A stretch of 25,659 bases of DNA from AVCC01 sp041736255 (GCA_041736255.1 JBGSTZ010000171.1:1-25659), one strand, 5' to 3'. Numbered from the stretch's first letter, positions 7,443-15,405 are shown. Translations and numbers: made by a program. Notes: generated by a model from the sequence alone, not told the origin.

Positions 7443-8609
7443 TTATTCGCCATGGGCGTAAGCGGCAAAACCGTTCTGTTTGATCAGCGCGTATTTGCGA
7501 TTGGCGTTCAGGTCAGCTTGCACCATTTCCTTGACCAGTTGTGCGAACGTGGTAACTGGCTTCCAGCCTAATTTTGCGTGGGCCTTGCTGGCATCACCGA
7601 GCAGGGTTTCCACCTCGGTAGGACGGAAATAGCGTGGATCAACACGGACGATGACCTGGCCAGATTTGGTGCCGGTATGTGGCCCGGCATTCAGGACAGT
7701 GCAGATTTCTTCCAGTCCTTCCCCTTGCCAGCGCACAGACATGCCTAATTCGTCTGCTGCTGCATTGACGAAGTCGCGTACGCTGTACTGAAAACCAGTA
7801 GCGATAACAAAATCTTCCGGCTGGTCCTGCTGCAACATCAGCCATTGCATTTCGACATAGTCGCGTGCATGGCCCCAGTCGCGCTTGGCGCTCATGTTGC
7901 CCAAATAGAGGCAATCCTGCAGACCCAGTGCAATACGCGACAGTGCGCGCGTGATCTTGCGTGTGACGAAAGTTTCACCGCGCAGCGGCGATTCATGGTT
8001 GAAGAGGATGCCGTTGCAGGCATACATGCCATATGCTTCGCGGTAGTTGACGGTGATCCAGTAAGCGTAAAGTTTGGCCACGGCATAAGGGCTGCGCGGA
8101 TAGAAGGGCGTGGTTTCGCGCTGCGGAGTTTCCTGCACCTTGCCGTAAAGTTCTGAGGTGGAGGCTTGGTAGAAGCGTGTTTTCTTTTCCAGGCCGAGAA
8201 TGCGTATTGCTTCCAGTATGCGCAATGGTCCTAGCCCGTCAGAATTGGCGGTGTATTCAGGTTCTTCGAATGACACCGCAACATGGCTTTGTGCTGCGAG
8301 GTTATATATTTCGTCCGGTTGCGTCTGTTGGATAATGCGAATCAGAGACGAGCTGTCGGTCATGTCGCCGTGGTGCAAGGTGAAGCGTTGCGGCGTGTCG
8401 TGCGGGTCCTTGTATAAATGGTCTATGCGGCATGTGTTGAGTAATGAGGTGCGGCGTTTGATGCCATGCACCACATAACCCTTTTGGAGTAGCAGCTCTG
8501 CCAGATAAGCGCCATCCTGGCCGGTCACGCCCGTAATCAGTGCCACTTTAGCGGGAGCTTTATGATGCAGGGTGATCAGATTGGATGGTGTTTGTGGTGC
8601 AGTAGTCAT
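7443..8609 (-). CDS. gmd: GDP-mannose 4,6-dehydratase
   Basis: Catalyses GDP-D-mannose to GDP-4-keto-6-deoxy-D-mannose, the first committed step to GDP-L-fucose (also used for GDP-rhamnose and GDP-perosamine). It has 388 aa with an extra N-terminal stretch of about 20 residues before the Rossmann motif TGVTGQDG (26-33). Catalytic T151, E153, Y175 and K179 match E. coli Gmd T133, E135, Y157 and K161. Other family signatures are NHESPLRGETFVTRKITRA and VDPRYFRPTEVETLLGD. In the NADP-binding loop the usual acidic residue of NT(D/E)R is Cys (NTCRIDHLY, C60). The ribosome site GGAG lies 7 bp upstream of the ATG. It is the first gene of the minus-strand polysaccharide operon, and its GC matches the chromosomal core. 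Confidence 0.96.
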   Translation of the reverse strand: MTTAPQTPSNLITLHHKAPAKVALITGVTGQDGAYLAELLLQKGYVVHGIKRRTSLLNTCRIDHLYKDPHDTPQRFTLHHGDMTDSSSLIRIIQQTQPDEIYNLAAQSHVAVSFEEPEYTANSDGLGPLRILEAIRILGLEKKTRFYQASTSELYGKVQETPQRETTPFYPRSPYAVAKLYAYWITVNYREAYGMYACNGILFNHESPLRGETFVTRKITRALSRIALGLQDCLYLGNMSAKRDWGHARDYVEMQWLMLQQDQPEDFVIATGFQYSVRDFVNAAADELGMSVRWQGEGLEEICTVLNAGPHTGTKSGQVIVRVDPRYFRPTEVETLLGDASKAHAKLGWKPVTTFAQLVKEMVQADLNANRKYALIKQNGFAAYAHGE

Positions 8610-8671
8610 ATTTATTCTCCAGTTACAAGATTGTCTTTTTATTATTTTGTCATGACATTTTTATATTGTTT

Positions 8672-8700
8672 TGACGTGCGTCATGTTTCTGCAAAACATG
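8672..8700. promoter_or_regulatory. Two adjacent inverted repeats upstream of gmd
   Basis: TGACG-TG-CGTCA (8672-8683) is a 5-bp dyad with a 2-bp centre. It abuts and slightly overlaps CATGTTT-CTGCA-AAACATG (8682-8700), a perfect 7-bp dyad with a 5-bp centre. They lie 60-90 bp before the gmd start, just upstream (with respect to gmd) of an AT-rich TATAAA-like stretch at about 8660-8666. They are candidate operators for the polysaccharide operon. No regulator can be named. Confidence 0.35.
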
Positions 8701-8995
8701 GGAATAATTTTTTTTGATTATTGTTTTTCAATATTCTTGTGGATACATCTTTTGTCGATTACGTCATACTTTGATGATCAAATCATCCCTCTAATTCTGC
8801 CGGGATATATTGTTTTTAAGCAGACTTCTCGCTGGAAATGCAGCTGTCGTTTATGTCGCGCTTATGCCTATATTTTCTAGATTAAGTATCTGGCTTTTCA
8901 TGCGACACCTTGGCGGGTACACTTTAGCCGGACCGCTGCTTTGCACTGTATTTTTAAAGTCAGTATTCAATACAAAAACCTGTTTTTTTGCCAAC

Positions 8996-9044
8996 AGTAC
9001 AAACCGTGGTGTCTGCATCTAATGCAGGCACCACGGTCTGTACT
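8996..9044. repeat. 23-bp near-perfect inverted repeat (hairpin) upstream of trpF
   Basis: The left arm 8996-9018 and right arm 9022-9044 are complementary over 23 bp except for one A/C mismatch and one T-G wobble. They are separated by the 3-nt loop CTA. The arm core reads ACCGTGGTG. No T-tract follows on either strand, so a standard intrinsic terminator is unlikely. It ends 37 bp before the trpF start, so it could be a leader hairpin, an operator, or the terminator of a lost upstream gene. Confidence 0.7.
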
Positions 9045-9081
9045 AATTAATATTGCGTTGTTCTATGAATGAGTAAATCTA

Positions 9082-9747
9082 ATGCGCCAGCGAACCCGAA
9101 TTAAGATTTGCGGCCTGACTCGCAGCGAAGATGTTCAGGCAGCGGTAGCTGCCGGCGCCGATGCGATCGGCTTCGTGTTTTACCCCGATAGCCCGCGCTA
9201 TATCGCGCCGGAAGCTGCTGCGTGCCTGATTGCCGCGTTGCCGCCGTTTGTCACTGCGGTGGGTTTGTTCGTCAATACCGATGCGGTGCAGGTTGCGCGG
9301 GTGCTTGAACAAGCGCCGGTCGCGCTGTTGCAATTCCATGGTGACGAAACGCCGGCTCAGTGCGCTGCTGTTGCCACTGCGGTCGGGCGGCCGTTCATTC
9401 GGGCGCTGCGGGTACGCCAAGATATGTGCGCGGTTGATTTGCTAAAATACGCGCACGATTATCGTGATGCCGCCGGATTGTTGCTCGACACCTTTGTCGA
9501 CAGCTATGGTGGCGGTGGAAAGGTATTTGATTGGTCTGTCATTCCAAAAGAACTCGCGCCTCGGGTCGTTTTAAGTGGTGGATTGGGCGTACAAAACGCG
9601 ACTGACGCAGTGCAGCGCGTGCGCCCTTACGCGGTCGACGTCAGTAGCGGCGTCGAACTGAGCAAAGGTATCAAGGACGCCGACAAGATCCGCGCTTTCA
9701 TTAATGCGGTACGTCAGGCCGATGCTATCCCAGACACTCCAGATTAA
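9082..9747 (+). CDS. trpF: N-(5'-phosphoribosyl)anthranilate isomerase
   Basis: Tryptophan pathway enzyme that converts phosphoribosylanthranilate to CdRP by Amadori rearrangement in the cytoplasm. It has 221 aa with a (beta/alpha)8 barrel. The catalytic base C10 lies in IKICGLTR and the general acid D136 in LLLDTFVDS. Phosphate-binding elements GGGGKVFDW and LSGGL follow. The ribosome site is weak (ATGAGTAAATCTAATG, with GAG about 10 bp upstream). It is the first gene of the conserved plus-strand block and lies 12 bp before the trpB ATG, so the two are cotranscribed. Confidence 0.97.
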   Translation: MRQRTRIKICGLTRSEDVQAAVAAGADAIGFVFYPDSPRYIAPEAAACLIAALPPFVTAVGLFVNTDAVQVARVLEQAPVALLQFHGDETPAQCAAVATAVGRPFIRALRVRQDMCAVDLLKYAHDYRDAAGLLLDTFVDSYGGGGKVFDWSVIPKELAPRVVLSGGLGVQNATDAVQRVRPYAVDVSSGVELSKGIKDADKIRAFINAVRQADAIPDTPD

Positions 9748-9759
9748 TTGAGAAAAACC

Positions 9760-10992
9760 ATGAGCGAACACGACACCACCCCTATTTTCCACGCAGCAAA
9801 TTATGCTTTTCCGGACGCCAACGGCCACTTTGGCCCGTACGGCGGCACTTTCGTTTCCGAGACGCTGACCCATGCGCTGACGGAATTGAAGGACGCTTAT
9901 GCGCATTACAGCAGCGATCCCGAATTTCTGGTGGAATTTCGTTACGAACTGAAGCATTTCGTCGGCCGTCCGAGCCCGATTTATCATGCCAAGCGCTGGT
10001 CCGAACTACAGGGCGGGGCGCAGATATTCTTCAAGCGCGAAGATCTCAACCATACCGGCGCGCATAAGATCAACAACACCATCGGCCAGGCGCTGCTGGC
10101 CAAGCGCATGGGCAAACCGCGCGTGATTGCCGAAACCGGCGCCGGCCAGCATGGCGTGGCAACCGCCACCATCTGCGCCCGTTTCGGCCTTGAGTGCGTG
10201 GTCTACATGGGTTCGGAAGACGTCAGACGCCAAGCCCAGAACGTGTACCGGATGAAGCTGCTGGGCGCAACCGTTGTGCCAGTCGAATCCGGCTCCAAGA
10301 CGCTCAAGGATGCACTCAATGAAGCGATGCGGGATTGGGTCACCAATGTTGAAAACACGTTTTACATTATCGGCACCGCCGCCGGCCCACATCCATATCC
10401 GATGATGGTGCGCGATTTCCAATCGGTGATCGGCGAGGAATGCCTGACTCAGATGCCGGAAATGACCGGTCGCCAGCCTGATTATGTGGTGGCTTGCGTG
10501 GGTGGCGGCTCGAACGCAATGGGGATTTTTTACCCGTACATTGACCACAAAGACGTCAAACTCATCGGTGTCGAAGCGGCAGGCGAGGGCATGGCGAGCG
10601 GCAAACATTCGGCTTCACTGACTGCCGGCATACCGGGCGTGCTTCACGGCAATCGCACCTATTTGCTGCAGGATGAAAATGGCCAGATCATCGAAACCCA
10701 TTCGGTCTCGGCTGGTCTGGATTATCCGGGCGTCGGTCCGGAACATGCATGGCTGAAAGATTCCGGTCGCGCGCAGTATGTGACCATTACCGATGAGGAA
10801 GCGCTGAAAGCGTTCCATGACTGCTGCCGCATCGAAGGCATCATCCCCGCGCTGGAATCGAGTCACGCGCTGGCCTACGCCGCCAAGCTGGCTGCGACGC
10901 TGCCGAAAGAGCAAACGATACTGGTCAATTTATCAGGGCGCGGAGATAAGGATATTCATACCGTGGCCGAGCGAATGGGCGATTTTTATTAA
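9760..10992 (+). CDS. trpB: Tryptophan synthase beta chain
   Basis: PLP enzyme that condenses indole with L-serine to form tryptophan, acting in an alpha2beta2 complex with TrpA. It has 410 aa from the ATG at 9760 (MSEHDTTPIF). The frame is open to a TTG at 9748 directly after the trpF stop, but the ATG has a GAGAAA ribosome site and matches the family start. The PLP lysine is K103 in HTGAHKINN. The phosphate-binding Gly/Ser loop CVGGGSNAMG and the substrate loop AETGAGQHGVA are intact. trpA normally follows directly; here it is 333 bp away, across an AT-rich spacer with a foldback element. Confidence 0.98.
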   Translation: MSEHDTTPIFHAANYAFPDANGHFGPYGGTFVSETLTHALTELKDAYAHYSSDPEFLVEFRYELKHFVGRPSPIYHAKRWSELQGGAQIFFKREDLNHTGAHKINNTIGQALLAKRMGKPRVIAETGAGQHGVATATICARFGLECVVYMGSEDVRRQAQNVYRMKLLGATVVPVESGSKTLKDALNEAMRDWVTNVENTFYIIGTAAGPHPYPMMVRDFQSVIGEECLTQMPEMTGRQPDYVVACVGGGSNAMGIFYPYIDHKDVKLIGVEAAGEGMASGKHSASLTAGIPGVLHGNRTYLLQDENGQIIETHSVSAGLDYPGVGPEHAWLKDSGRAQYVTITDEEALKAFHDCCRIEGIIPALESSHALAYAAKLAATLPKEQTILVNLSGRGDKDIHTVAERMGDFY

Positions 10993-11325
10993 GTGCAAGA
11001 AGTAAAGTGCGAAAATGTGCGCTGTCCAATTTTTTGGTTAAATATATACCGTACGCTGTATTTTTAAATAGCCAATAAAATAATGCGTAAGATATAGTTT
11101 TTTCATATATACCCCTATTTTTTCAATATAAAATGTAATTATTCAGCGCGTAATGAAGGACTTCTAAAACGAAGTGGTTCTTGTAGGAGCGCACCCGGGC
11201 GCGAAAGCAGTCGCCAGACTGCTGCCGTTGATCGCGCCCGGGTGTGCTCCTACAAAATCGCACCATTTCGTTCTTAATTGCCTTGTCGGCTGAATGGTTG
11301 CCATAAAATTACTACGAGTCCAACC
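10993..11325. other. 333-bp spacer splitting trpB from trpA
   Basis: There is no gene here. The first part (about 11020-11160) is strongly AT-rich, unlike both flanking genes. The second part holds the 105-bp foldback element at 11168-11272. A TAAAAT hexamer at 11304-11309 lies 16 bp before the trpA ATG and could be the -10 of an internal trpA promoter, with a poor -35 (TTGTCG, 15-bp spacing). The spacer looks like an insertion within the trp operon. Confidence 0.6.
11168..11272. repeat. 105-bp foldback element, REPIN/MITE-like, between trpB and trpA
   Basis: This is a nested inverted repeat. Outer arms AACGAAGTGGT (11168-11178) and ACCATTTCGTT (11262-11272) pair with one wobble. The main 24-bp arms, 11181-11204 and 11232-11255, begin TTGTAGGAGC and pair with a single G-U. 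The inner hairpin is AGCAGTC (11206-11212)/GACTGCT (11217-11223) with loop GCCA. The arms carry a GTAG head followed by a GC-rich core (ACCCGGGCGCG), the layout of REP sequences in inverted pairs. Its sequence differs from the REP set around the transposase at 22079-22531. Confidence 0.8.
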
Positions 11326-12123
11326 ATGTCCAGAATCCAGCCCACACTCTCCGCCCTGGCGGCGCAAAACAAAAAAGGCTTGATCCCTTTCATCACCGCC
11401 GGCGATCCTGACCCGTCGCTGACCGTGCCGCTGATGCACGCTTTGGTCGCGGGCGGGGCCGATATCATCGAATTGGGCGTGCCGTTTTCTGACCCCATGG
11501 CCGATGGCCCGGTAATCCAGCGCGCTTCGGAACGTGCATTACTGAAAGGTGTCGGATTGCGCAACGTCTTGAGTTACGTCAGTGCATTCCGTACGACTAA
11601 TCAGAATACGCCGGTGGTTTTGATGGGCTACGCCAATCCTATCGAACGCATGGGCACTGACGCCTTCATCATGGCGGCCAAAGCAGCCGGCGTGGATGGC
11701 GTGCTGGTGGTGGATTACCCGCCGGAAGAATGCGAACAATTCGCCGCTGCCATGCGTGCTCAGGAACTTGACACCATCTTCCTGCTGGCGCCCACTTCGA
11801 CCGACGAACGGATCGAAAAAGTCGGCAAAATCGCCAGCGGTTATGTGTATTACGTATCCCTGAAAGGCGTTACCGGCTCCGGCAGCCTCGATCTGGATGC
11901 GGTAGCGGCCATGATTCCGCGCATCAAGCGTCATGTCAATGTGCCGGTTGGGGTCGGCTTCGGCATCCGCGACGCCGCTACTGCGAAGGCGATTGCCTCG
12001 GTGTCGGACGCGGTTGTCATCGGCAGTCGCATCATCGAAGAGTTGGAAAATACCCCGCCTGAGCATTGCGTTCATGCAGTGCAAACTTTCATTTCTGGTG
12101 TGCGTGCAGCATTAGACGCGTAA
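11326..12123 (+). CDS. trpA: Tryptophan synthase alpha chain
   Basis: Cleaves indole-3-glycerol phosphate to indole and glyceraldehyde-3-phosphate and channels indole to TrpB. It has 265 aa from the ATG at 11326 (MSRIQPTLSA), the start that matches the family; upstream in-frame codons run into the spacer. Catalytic E49 and D60 lie in IIELGVPFSDPMADGPVIQ. The phosphate-binding loop GVGFGIRD is present. The ribosome site is weak (CGAGTCCAACC). Separation from trpB by an AT-rich spacer raises the possibility of unequal expression of the two subunits or a private promoter. Confidence 0.97.
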   Translation: MSRIQPTLSALAAQNKKGLIPFITAGDPDPSLTVPLMHALVAGGADIIELGVPFSDPMADGPVIQRASERALLKGVGLRNVLSYVSAFRTTNQNTPVVLMGYANPIERMGTDAFIMAAKAAGVDGVLVVDYPPEECEQFAAAMRAQELDTIFLLAPTSTDERIEKVGKIASGYVYYVSLKGVTGSGSLDLDAVAAMIPRIKRHVNVPVGVGFGIRDAATAKAIASVSDAVVIGSRIIEELENTPPEHCVHAVQTFISGVRAALDA

Positions 12124-12175
12124 AATTGCACAAAATTATGCGACCGAGTCGCCGCGTTCCACCAAGGAGTTCACC

Positions 12176-13048
12176 ATGAGTTGGCTAGAAAAGCTGCTTC
12201 CCCCGCGCATTCAGCGTTCCGTTTCCGCAAATCGCAAGTCGATGCCGGAAGGCCTATGGGTCAAATGTGCGTCTTGCGAGGCAGTGTTGTACCGCTCAGA
12301 TTTGGAGTCCAATCTCCACGTTTGCCCCAAGTGCAGTCATCACATGCGGATTCGTGCTCGTGAACGGCTCGATAGCTTGCTCGATGTCGGCGGCCGTTAC
12401 GAGATCGGCCAGGAATTGCTGCCAGTCGATACCTTGAAATTCAAGGACAGCAAAAAGTATTCGGATCGGCTCAAGGCTGGCGTTGACGTCACCGGCGAAA
12501 CCGATGCGATGGTGGTGATGGGCGGCGCCATCATGACGCTGCCGGTGGTGGTGGCCTGTTTCGAGTTCGATTTCATGGGGGGTTCGATGGGCTCGGTCGT
12601 GGGTGAGCGCTTTGTGCGCGGCGCCAATACCGCAATCGAACAAAAAGTACCGTTTATCTGTATTACGGCAACCGGTGGCGCGCGCATGCAGGAAGGCTTG
12701 CTGTCGCTGTTCCAGATGGCTAAAACCACCGCGATGCTGACCAAATTATCCGAGAAGAAAATACCGTTTATCACCGTCCTGACCGACCCGACCATGGGTG
12801 GCGTATCGGCATCTTTTGCTTTCATGGGCGACGTTGTGATTGCCGAGCCGAAAGCCCTGATCGGTTTTGCCGGTCCGCGTGTGATTGAAAATACCGTGCG
12901 CGAGATACTTCCGGAAGGATTTCAGCGTGCCGAATTTCTGGTCAAAAAAGGCGCAGTCGACATGATCGTCGACCGTCGCAAGATGCGCGAAGAAATCGCG
13001 CGTATCCTGGCATTGTTGCAGAACCAGCCCGCCGACTCGGTGGCTTGA
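12176..13048 (+). CDS. accD: Acetyl-CoA carboxylase carboxyltransferase subunit beta
   Basis: Beta subunit of the carboxyltransferase that makes malonyl-CoA for fatty acid synthesis, together with AccA. It has 290 aa. An N-terminal zinc ribbon uses C31, C34 (CASC), C50 and C53 (CPKC). The crotonase-fold domain shows ATGGARMQEG and GGVSASFA. A strong AAGGAG ribosome site lies 6 bp before the ATG. It sits 52 bp after trpA in the order usual for proteobacteria. Its TGA overlaps a possible TTG start of the folC frame. Confidence 0.98.
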   Translation: MSWLEKLLPPRIQRSVSANRKSMPEGLWVKCASCEAVLYRSDLESNLHVCPKCSHHMRIRARERLDSLLDVGGRYEIGQELLPVDTLKFKDSKKYSDRLKAGVDVTGETDAMVVMGGAIMTLPVVVACFEFDFMGGSMGSVVGERFVRGANTAIEQKVPFICITATGGARMQEGLLSLFQMAKTTAMLTKLSEKKIPFITVLTDPTMGGVSASFAFMGDVVIAEPKALIGFAGPRVIENTVREILPEGFQRAEFLVKKGAVDMIVDRRKMREEIARILALLQNQPADSVA

Positions 13049-13143
13049 TTCGTCTGAATGGATCGCATAACTCCGGCTTACAACCGGAGCGGGATGTTGC
13101 GCCAGCGATTACAATGGCAGCTTTCCTCCCTTCTACAAGTTGC

Positions 13144-14448
13144 ATGTCGATCCCAACACCACACACACTGCCGCAATGGCTCGAAACAATCTCTCATTTG
13201 CATAGCCACACCATCGACATGGGGCTGGATCGAGTAGCTGAGGTGTATGCCCGTCTCAATATTGGTTTTGACGCCGCCGTCATCACGGTCGCCGGCACCA
13301 ATGGCAAGGGATCTACATGCGCATTGCTGGAATCGATCGTACTGCAGGGCGGTTATCGGGTCGGCTTGTACACTTCGCCGCATTTGCTTGTTTTTAACGA
13401 GCGGGTGCGCATTGGTGGTGAAATGGTATCCGATGGGGCCTTGATGGCGGCTTTCGCACTGGTTGAGGCGGCCCGCGGCGAGATAACTCTGTCCTATTTT
13501 GAATTCACCACGCTGGCGGCACTGAAGCTGTTTGCTGACGCCAGGCTAGACGCAGTGATTTTAGAAGTCGGTATGGGCGGCCGTCTGGATGCGGTCAATG
13601 TGGTCGATTCGGATGTGGCGATCGTTACCAGTATTGATATCGACCATACCGATTATTTGGGCGACACCCGCGAGAAAATCGGCTTCGAGAAGGCGGGAAT
13701 TTTCCGTACCGGCAAGGCAGCAATTTGCAGCGACCCGGTACCGCCGCAGTCGCTGATCGACCATGCTTTGGAAATTGGTGCCGATCTATGGTTATTCGGC
13801 CGCGATTTCAATTATTCCGGTGACCAGTTGCAATGGAATTTCGGCGGTCGCAACCAGCGTCGCAATTCGCTCGCTTATCCTAGCCTACGTGGTGCCAATC
13901 AGTTATTGAACGCCTCGGCGGCACTGGCAGCGCTGGAAGTATTGCGCTTGCGTTTGCCGTTGGGCGCGCAAGAGATCCGCAAAGGCATCGTGCTGGTGGA
14001 TTTGCCGGGCCGGTTCCAGGTCTTGCCAGGAAAACCGACTGTGGTGCTGGACGTGGGACATAATCCGCACGCGGCAGCAACGTTAGCCCAAAATCTGGGC
14101 AACATGGCTTATCACCCCTACACCTACGCCGTATTTGGCGTCATGCAGGACAAGGATATAGATGGCATCATCGCGCATTTGAAACCTTGCATTGATCACT
14201 GGTGCGTAACCGATCTGCCGTTAGAGCGCGCAGCTTCTGCTGTTGCATTGCAGCAAAAACTCGTGCATGCGGGCGTTGTGCAACAAGACACAGCAGCCGA
14301 AGAATCCAGTATCAAAACTTTTGCATCTCCGGCAGAAGCTTTTGCAAATGCACAAAGCAGGGCGGGGGAGAATGATAGAATCGTGGTCTTTGGTTCTTTC
14401 TTGACCGTCGCCGGCGTGCTAGAAGCACGGAAATCCGGATTCCACTAA
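13144..14448 (+). CDS. folC: Bifunctional folylpolyglutamate synthase/dihydrofolate synthase
   Basis: ATP-dependent ligase that adds glutamate to dihydropteroate and to folates. It has 434 aa from the ATG at 13144 (MSIPTPHTLP). The P-loop GTNGKGST (51-58) and later Mur-ligase-type motifs such as DIDHTDYLG and VLDVGHNPHA are intact. The frame is open back to a TTG at 13045 overlapping the accD stop, with another ATG at 13114. The 13144 start is chosen because family members begin just before a LPxWL segment. None of the candidates has a good ribosome site. Downstream it runs into the SPOR gene after 23 bp. Confidence 0.93.
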   Translation: MSIPTPHTLPQWLETISHLHSHTIDMGLDRVAEVYARLNIGFDAAVITVAGTNGKGSTCALLESIVLQGGYRVGLYTSPHLLVFNERVRIGGEMVSDGALMAAFALVEAARGEITLSYFEFTTLAALKLFADARLDAVILEVGMGGRLDAVNVVDSDVAIVTSIDIDHTDYLGDTREKIGFEKAGIFRTGKAAICSDPVPPQSLIDHALEIGADLWLFGRDFNYSGDQLQWNFGGRNQRRNSLAYPSLRGANQLLNASAALAALEVLRLRLPLGAQEIRKGIVLVDLPGRFQVLPGKPTVVLDVGHNPHAAATLAQNLGNMAYHPYTYAVFGVMQDKDIDGIIAHLKPCIDHWCVTDLPLERAASAVALQQKLVHAGVVQQDTAAEESSIKTFASPAEAFANAQSRAGENDRIVVFGSFLTVAGVLEARKSGFH

Positions 14449-14471
14449 CTCACGAATTTAGCATCTACCGT

Positions 14472-15365
14472 ATGGGCTTGTTCTCGTTTCTTGGTAATAA
14501 AAAGCAGGAATCCACTAGCGGCAAGCCCGAATACAATTCTGGCTCCGAAGAGAATTTCCGTGCTTCCAGCGATCGAAGCACCCGCAGCAAAAAAAAGCTT
14601 GAGGGTGCCGACAAATCATCTTCCGATACTGCGCTGCCTGAGAAGAAGCGGGCTCGCAGACGCCTCATTGGTGCCGTCGCGCTGGTCCTCGCGGCAATCA
14701 TCGGATTGCCGATGTTGTTCGATTCTGAGCCGAAAACGGTGTTAACCGATATCACCATCCAGATTCCTTCCGTAGATACCCTCGCGCCAGTTACAACATC
14801 CGTTGCGCCAGATTCCCAGTCCGTGCCGAATCCACCGGACACAACCGGGGCATCGTCCTCCGGGTCAGTATCTGTCCCCGCCGGATTAGACCAGCAGGAG
14901 GAATTCATTGCATTGGCACCAACACCAGCTACAACACCGGCAATTGCGCCTCTAGTAACTGCTACACAGCCGAAGCCAGCTCCAGCGGCACCTGCCATAG
15001 AAGCCAGGCCCGTTCCCAAGCCAGAACCGGAACCTAAGCCAGAACCTAAGAAAGCAGAAAAAGTAGATGAGGCCGCACGCGCCCGCGCCATTCTGGAGGG
15101 ACGCAGCGTTATCGTTGCAAGCGCAAAAACATCGTCCAAATTTGCGCTGCAGGTCGCTGCATTGACGAGTCAGAAAAGTGTTGATGAATTGCAGGGAAAG
15201 TTAAAAGCAGCTGGTATTAAATCGTATACACAAAAAGTCGGGACGCAATCCGGATCGCCTGTCCGCGTCAGGGTAGGGCCATTTTCCAGTAAGGAAGAAG
15301 CCGAAAAAATGCATGCCAAACTGGTGAAGCTGGGTTTCGGCGGCACTGTAGTACCGCTTAACTAG
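14472..15365 (+). CDS. DedD-like SPOR-domain cell division protein
   Basis: A 297-aa bitopic inner membrane protein. A basic cytoplasmic N-terminus (to about residue 64, with KKRARRR) precedes one transmembrane helix (about 65-83). A long Pro/Ala/Thr/Glu-rich periplasmic linker contains a PEPxPEP run (about 190). The C-terminal SPOR domain (221-297) starts at SSKFALQVAAL and includes RVRVGPFSSKEEAE. SPOR domains bind glycan strands stripped of stem peptides at the division septum, so a role in septation is expected. The position between folC and cvpA matches dedD in many proteobacteria. Confidence 0.9.
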   Translation: MGLFSFLGNKKQESTSGKPEYNSGSEENFRASSDRSTRSKKKLEGADKSSSDTALPEKKRARRRLIGAVALVLAAIIGLPMLFDSEPKTVLTDITIQIPSVDTLAPVTTSVAPDSQSVPNPPDTTGASSSGSVSVPAGLDQQEEFIALAPTPATTPAIAPLVTATQPKPAPAAPAIEARPVPKPEPEPKPEPKKAEKVDEAARARAILEGRSVIVASAKTSSKFALQVAALTSQKSVDELQGKLKAAGIKSYTQKVGTQSGSPVRVRVGPFSSKEEAEKMHAKLVKLGFGGTVVPLN

Positions 15366-15405
15366 CAACTTTTGGCAACGAATTGCAGCAGACGGTGACT
15401 AACTT

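Larger units (their letters stand above)
8610..9081. other. Gene-free divergent region between gmd and trpF
   Basis: This 472-bp stretch holds no credible gene. It must contain the promoters of the divergent gmd operon and the trpF operon, plus the dyads at 8672-8700 and the long hairpin at 8996-9044. Short hydrophobic reading frames exist on the plus strand but lack ribosome sites and similarity. In related Burkholderiales a core gene such as truA usually precedes trpF (recalled knowledge), so the polysaccharide cluster appears to sit at a break in the conserved gene order. Confidence 0.6.

Noticed and set aside
8671..9022. Two overlapping plus-strand reading frames (about 69 and 70 codons) coding hydrophobic peptides between gmd and trpF
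   Set aside because: No ribosome sites and no recognisable similarity, and the second runs into the 8996-9044 hairpin. Best read as non-coding promoter DNA.
8996..9044. The long hairpin as an intrinsic terminator of gmd or trpF transcripts
   Set aside because: It lies upstream of both divergent genes and has no T-tract on either strand, so it was kept as an unexplained inverted repeat.
11539..12084. A 181-codon minus-strand frame inside trpA, and similar long antisense frames in trpB, accD, purF and metZ
   Set aside because: These are shadows of GC-rich codon usage in strongly conserved plus-strand genes, with no similarity or ribosome sites.
13045..14448. folC starting at the TTG overlapping the accD stop
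   Set aside because: The added 33 residues do not resemble FolC N-termini, and an ATG at 13144 gives the expected start. The TTG cannot be fully excluded.
14465..15139. A 224-codon minus-strand frame opposite the SPOR protein gene
   Set aside because: It is low-complexity Gly/Ala/Ser-rich sequence mirroring the Pro/Ala linker of the real gene. The plus-strand frame has a transmembrane helix and an intact SPOR domain.
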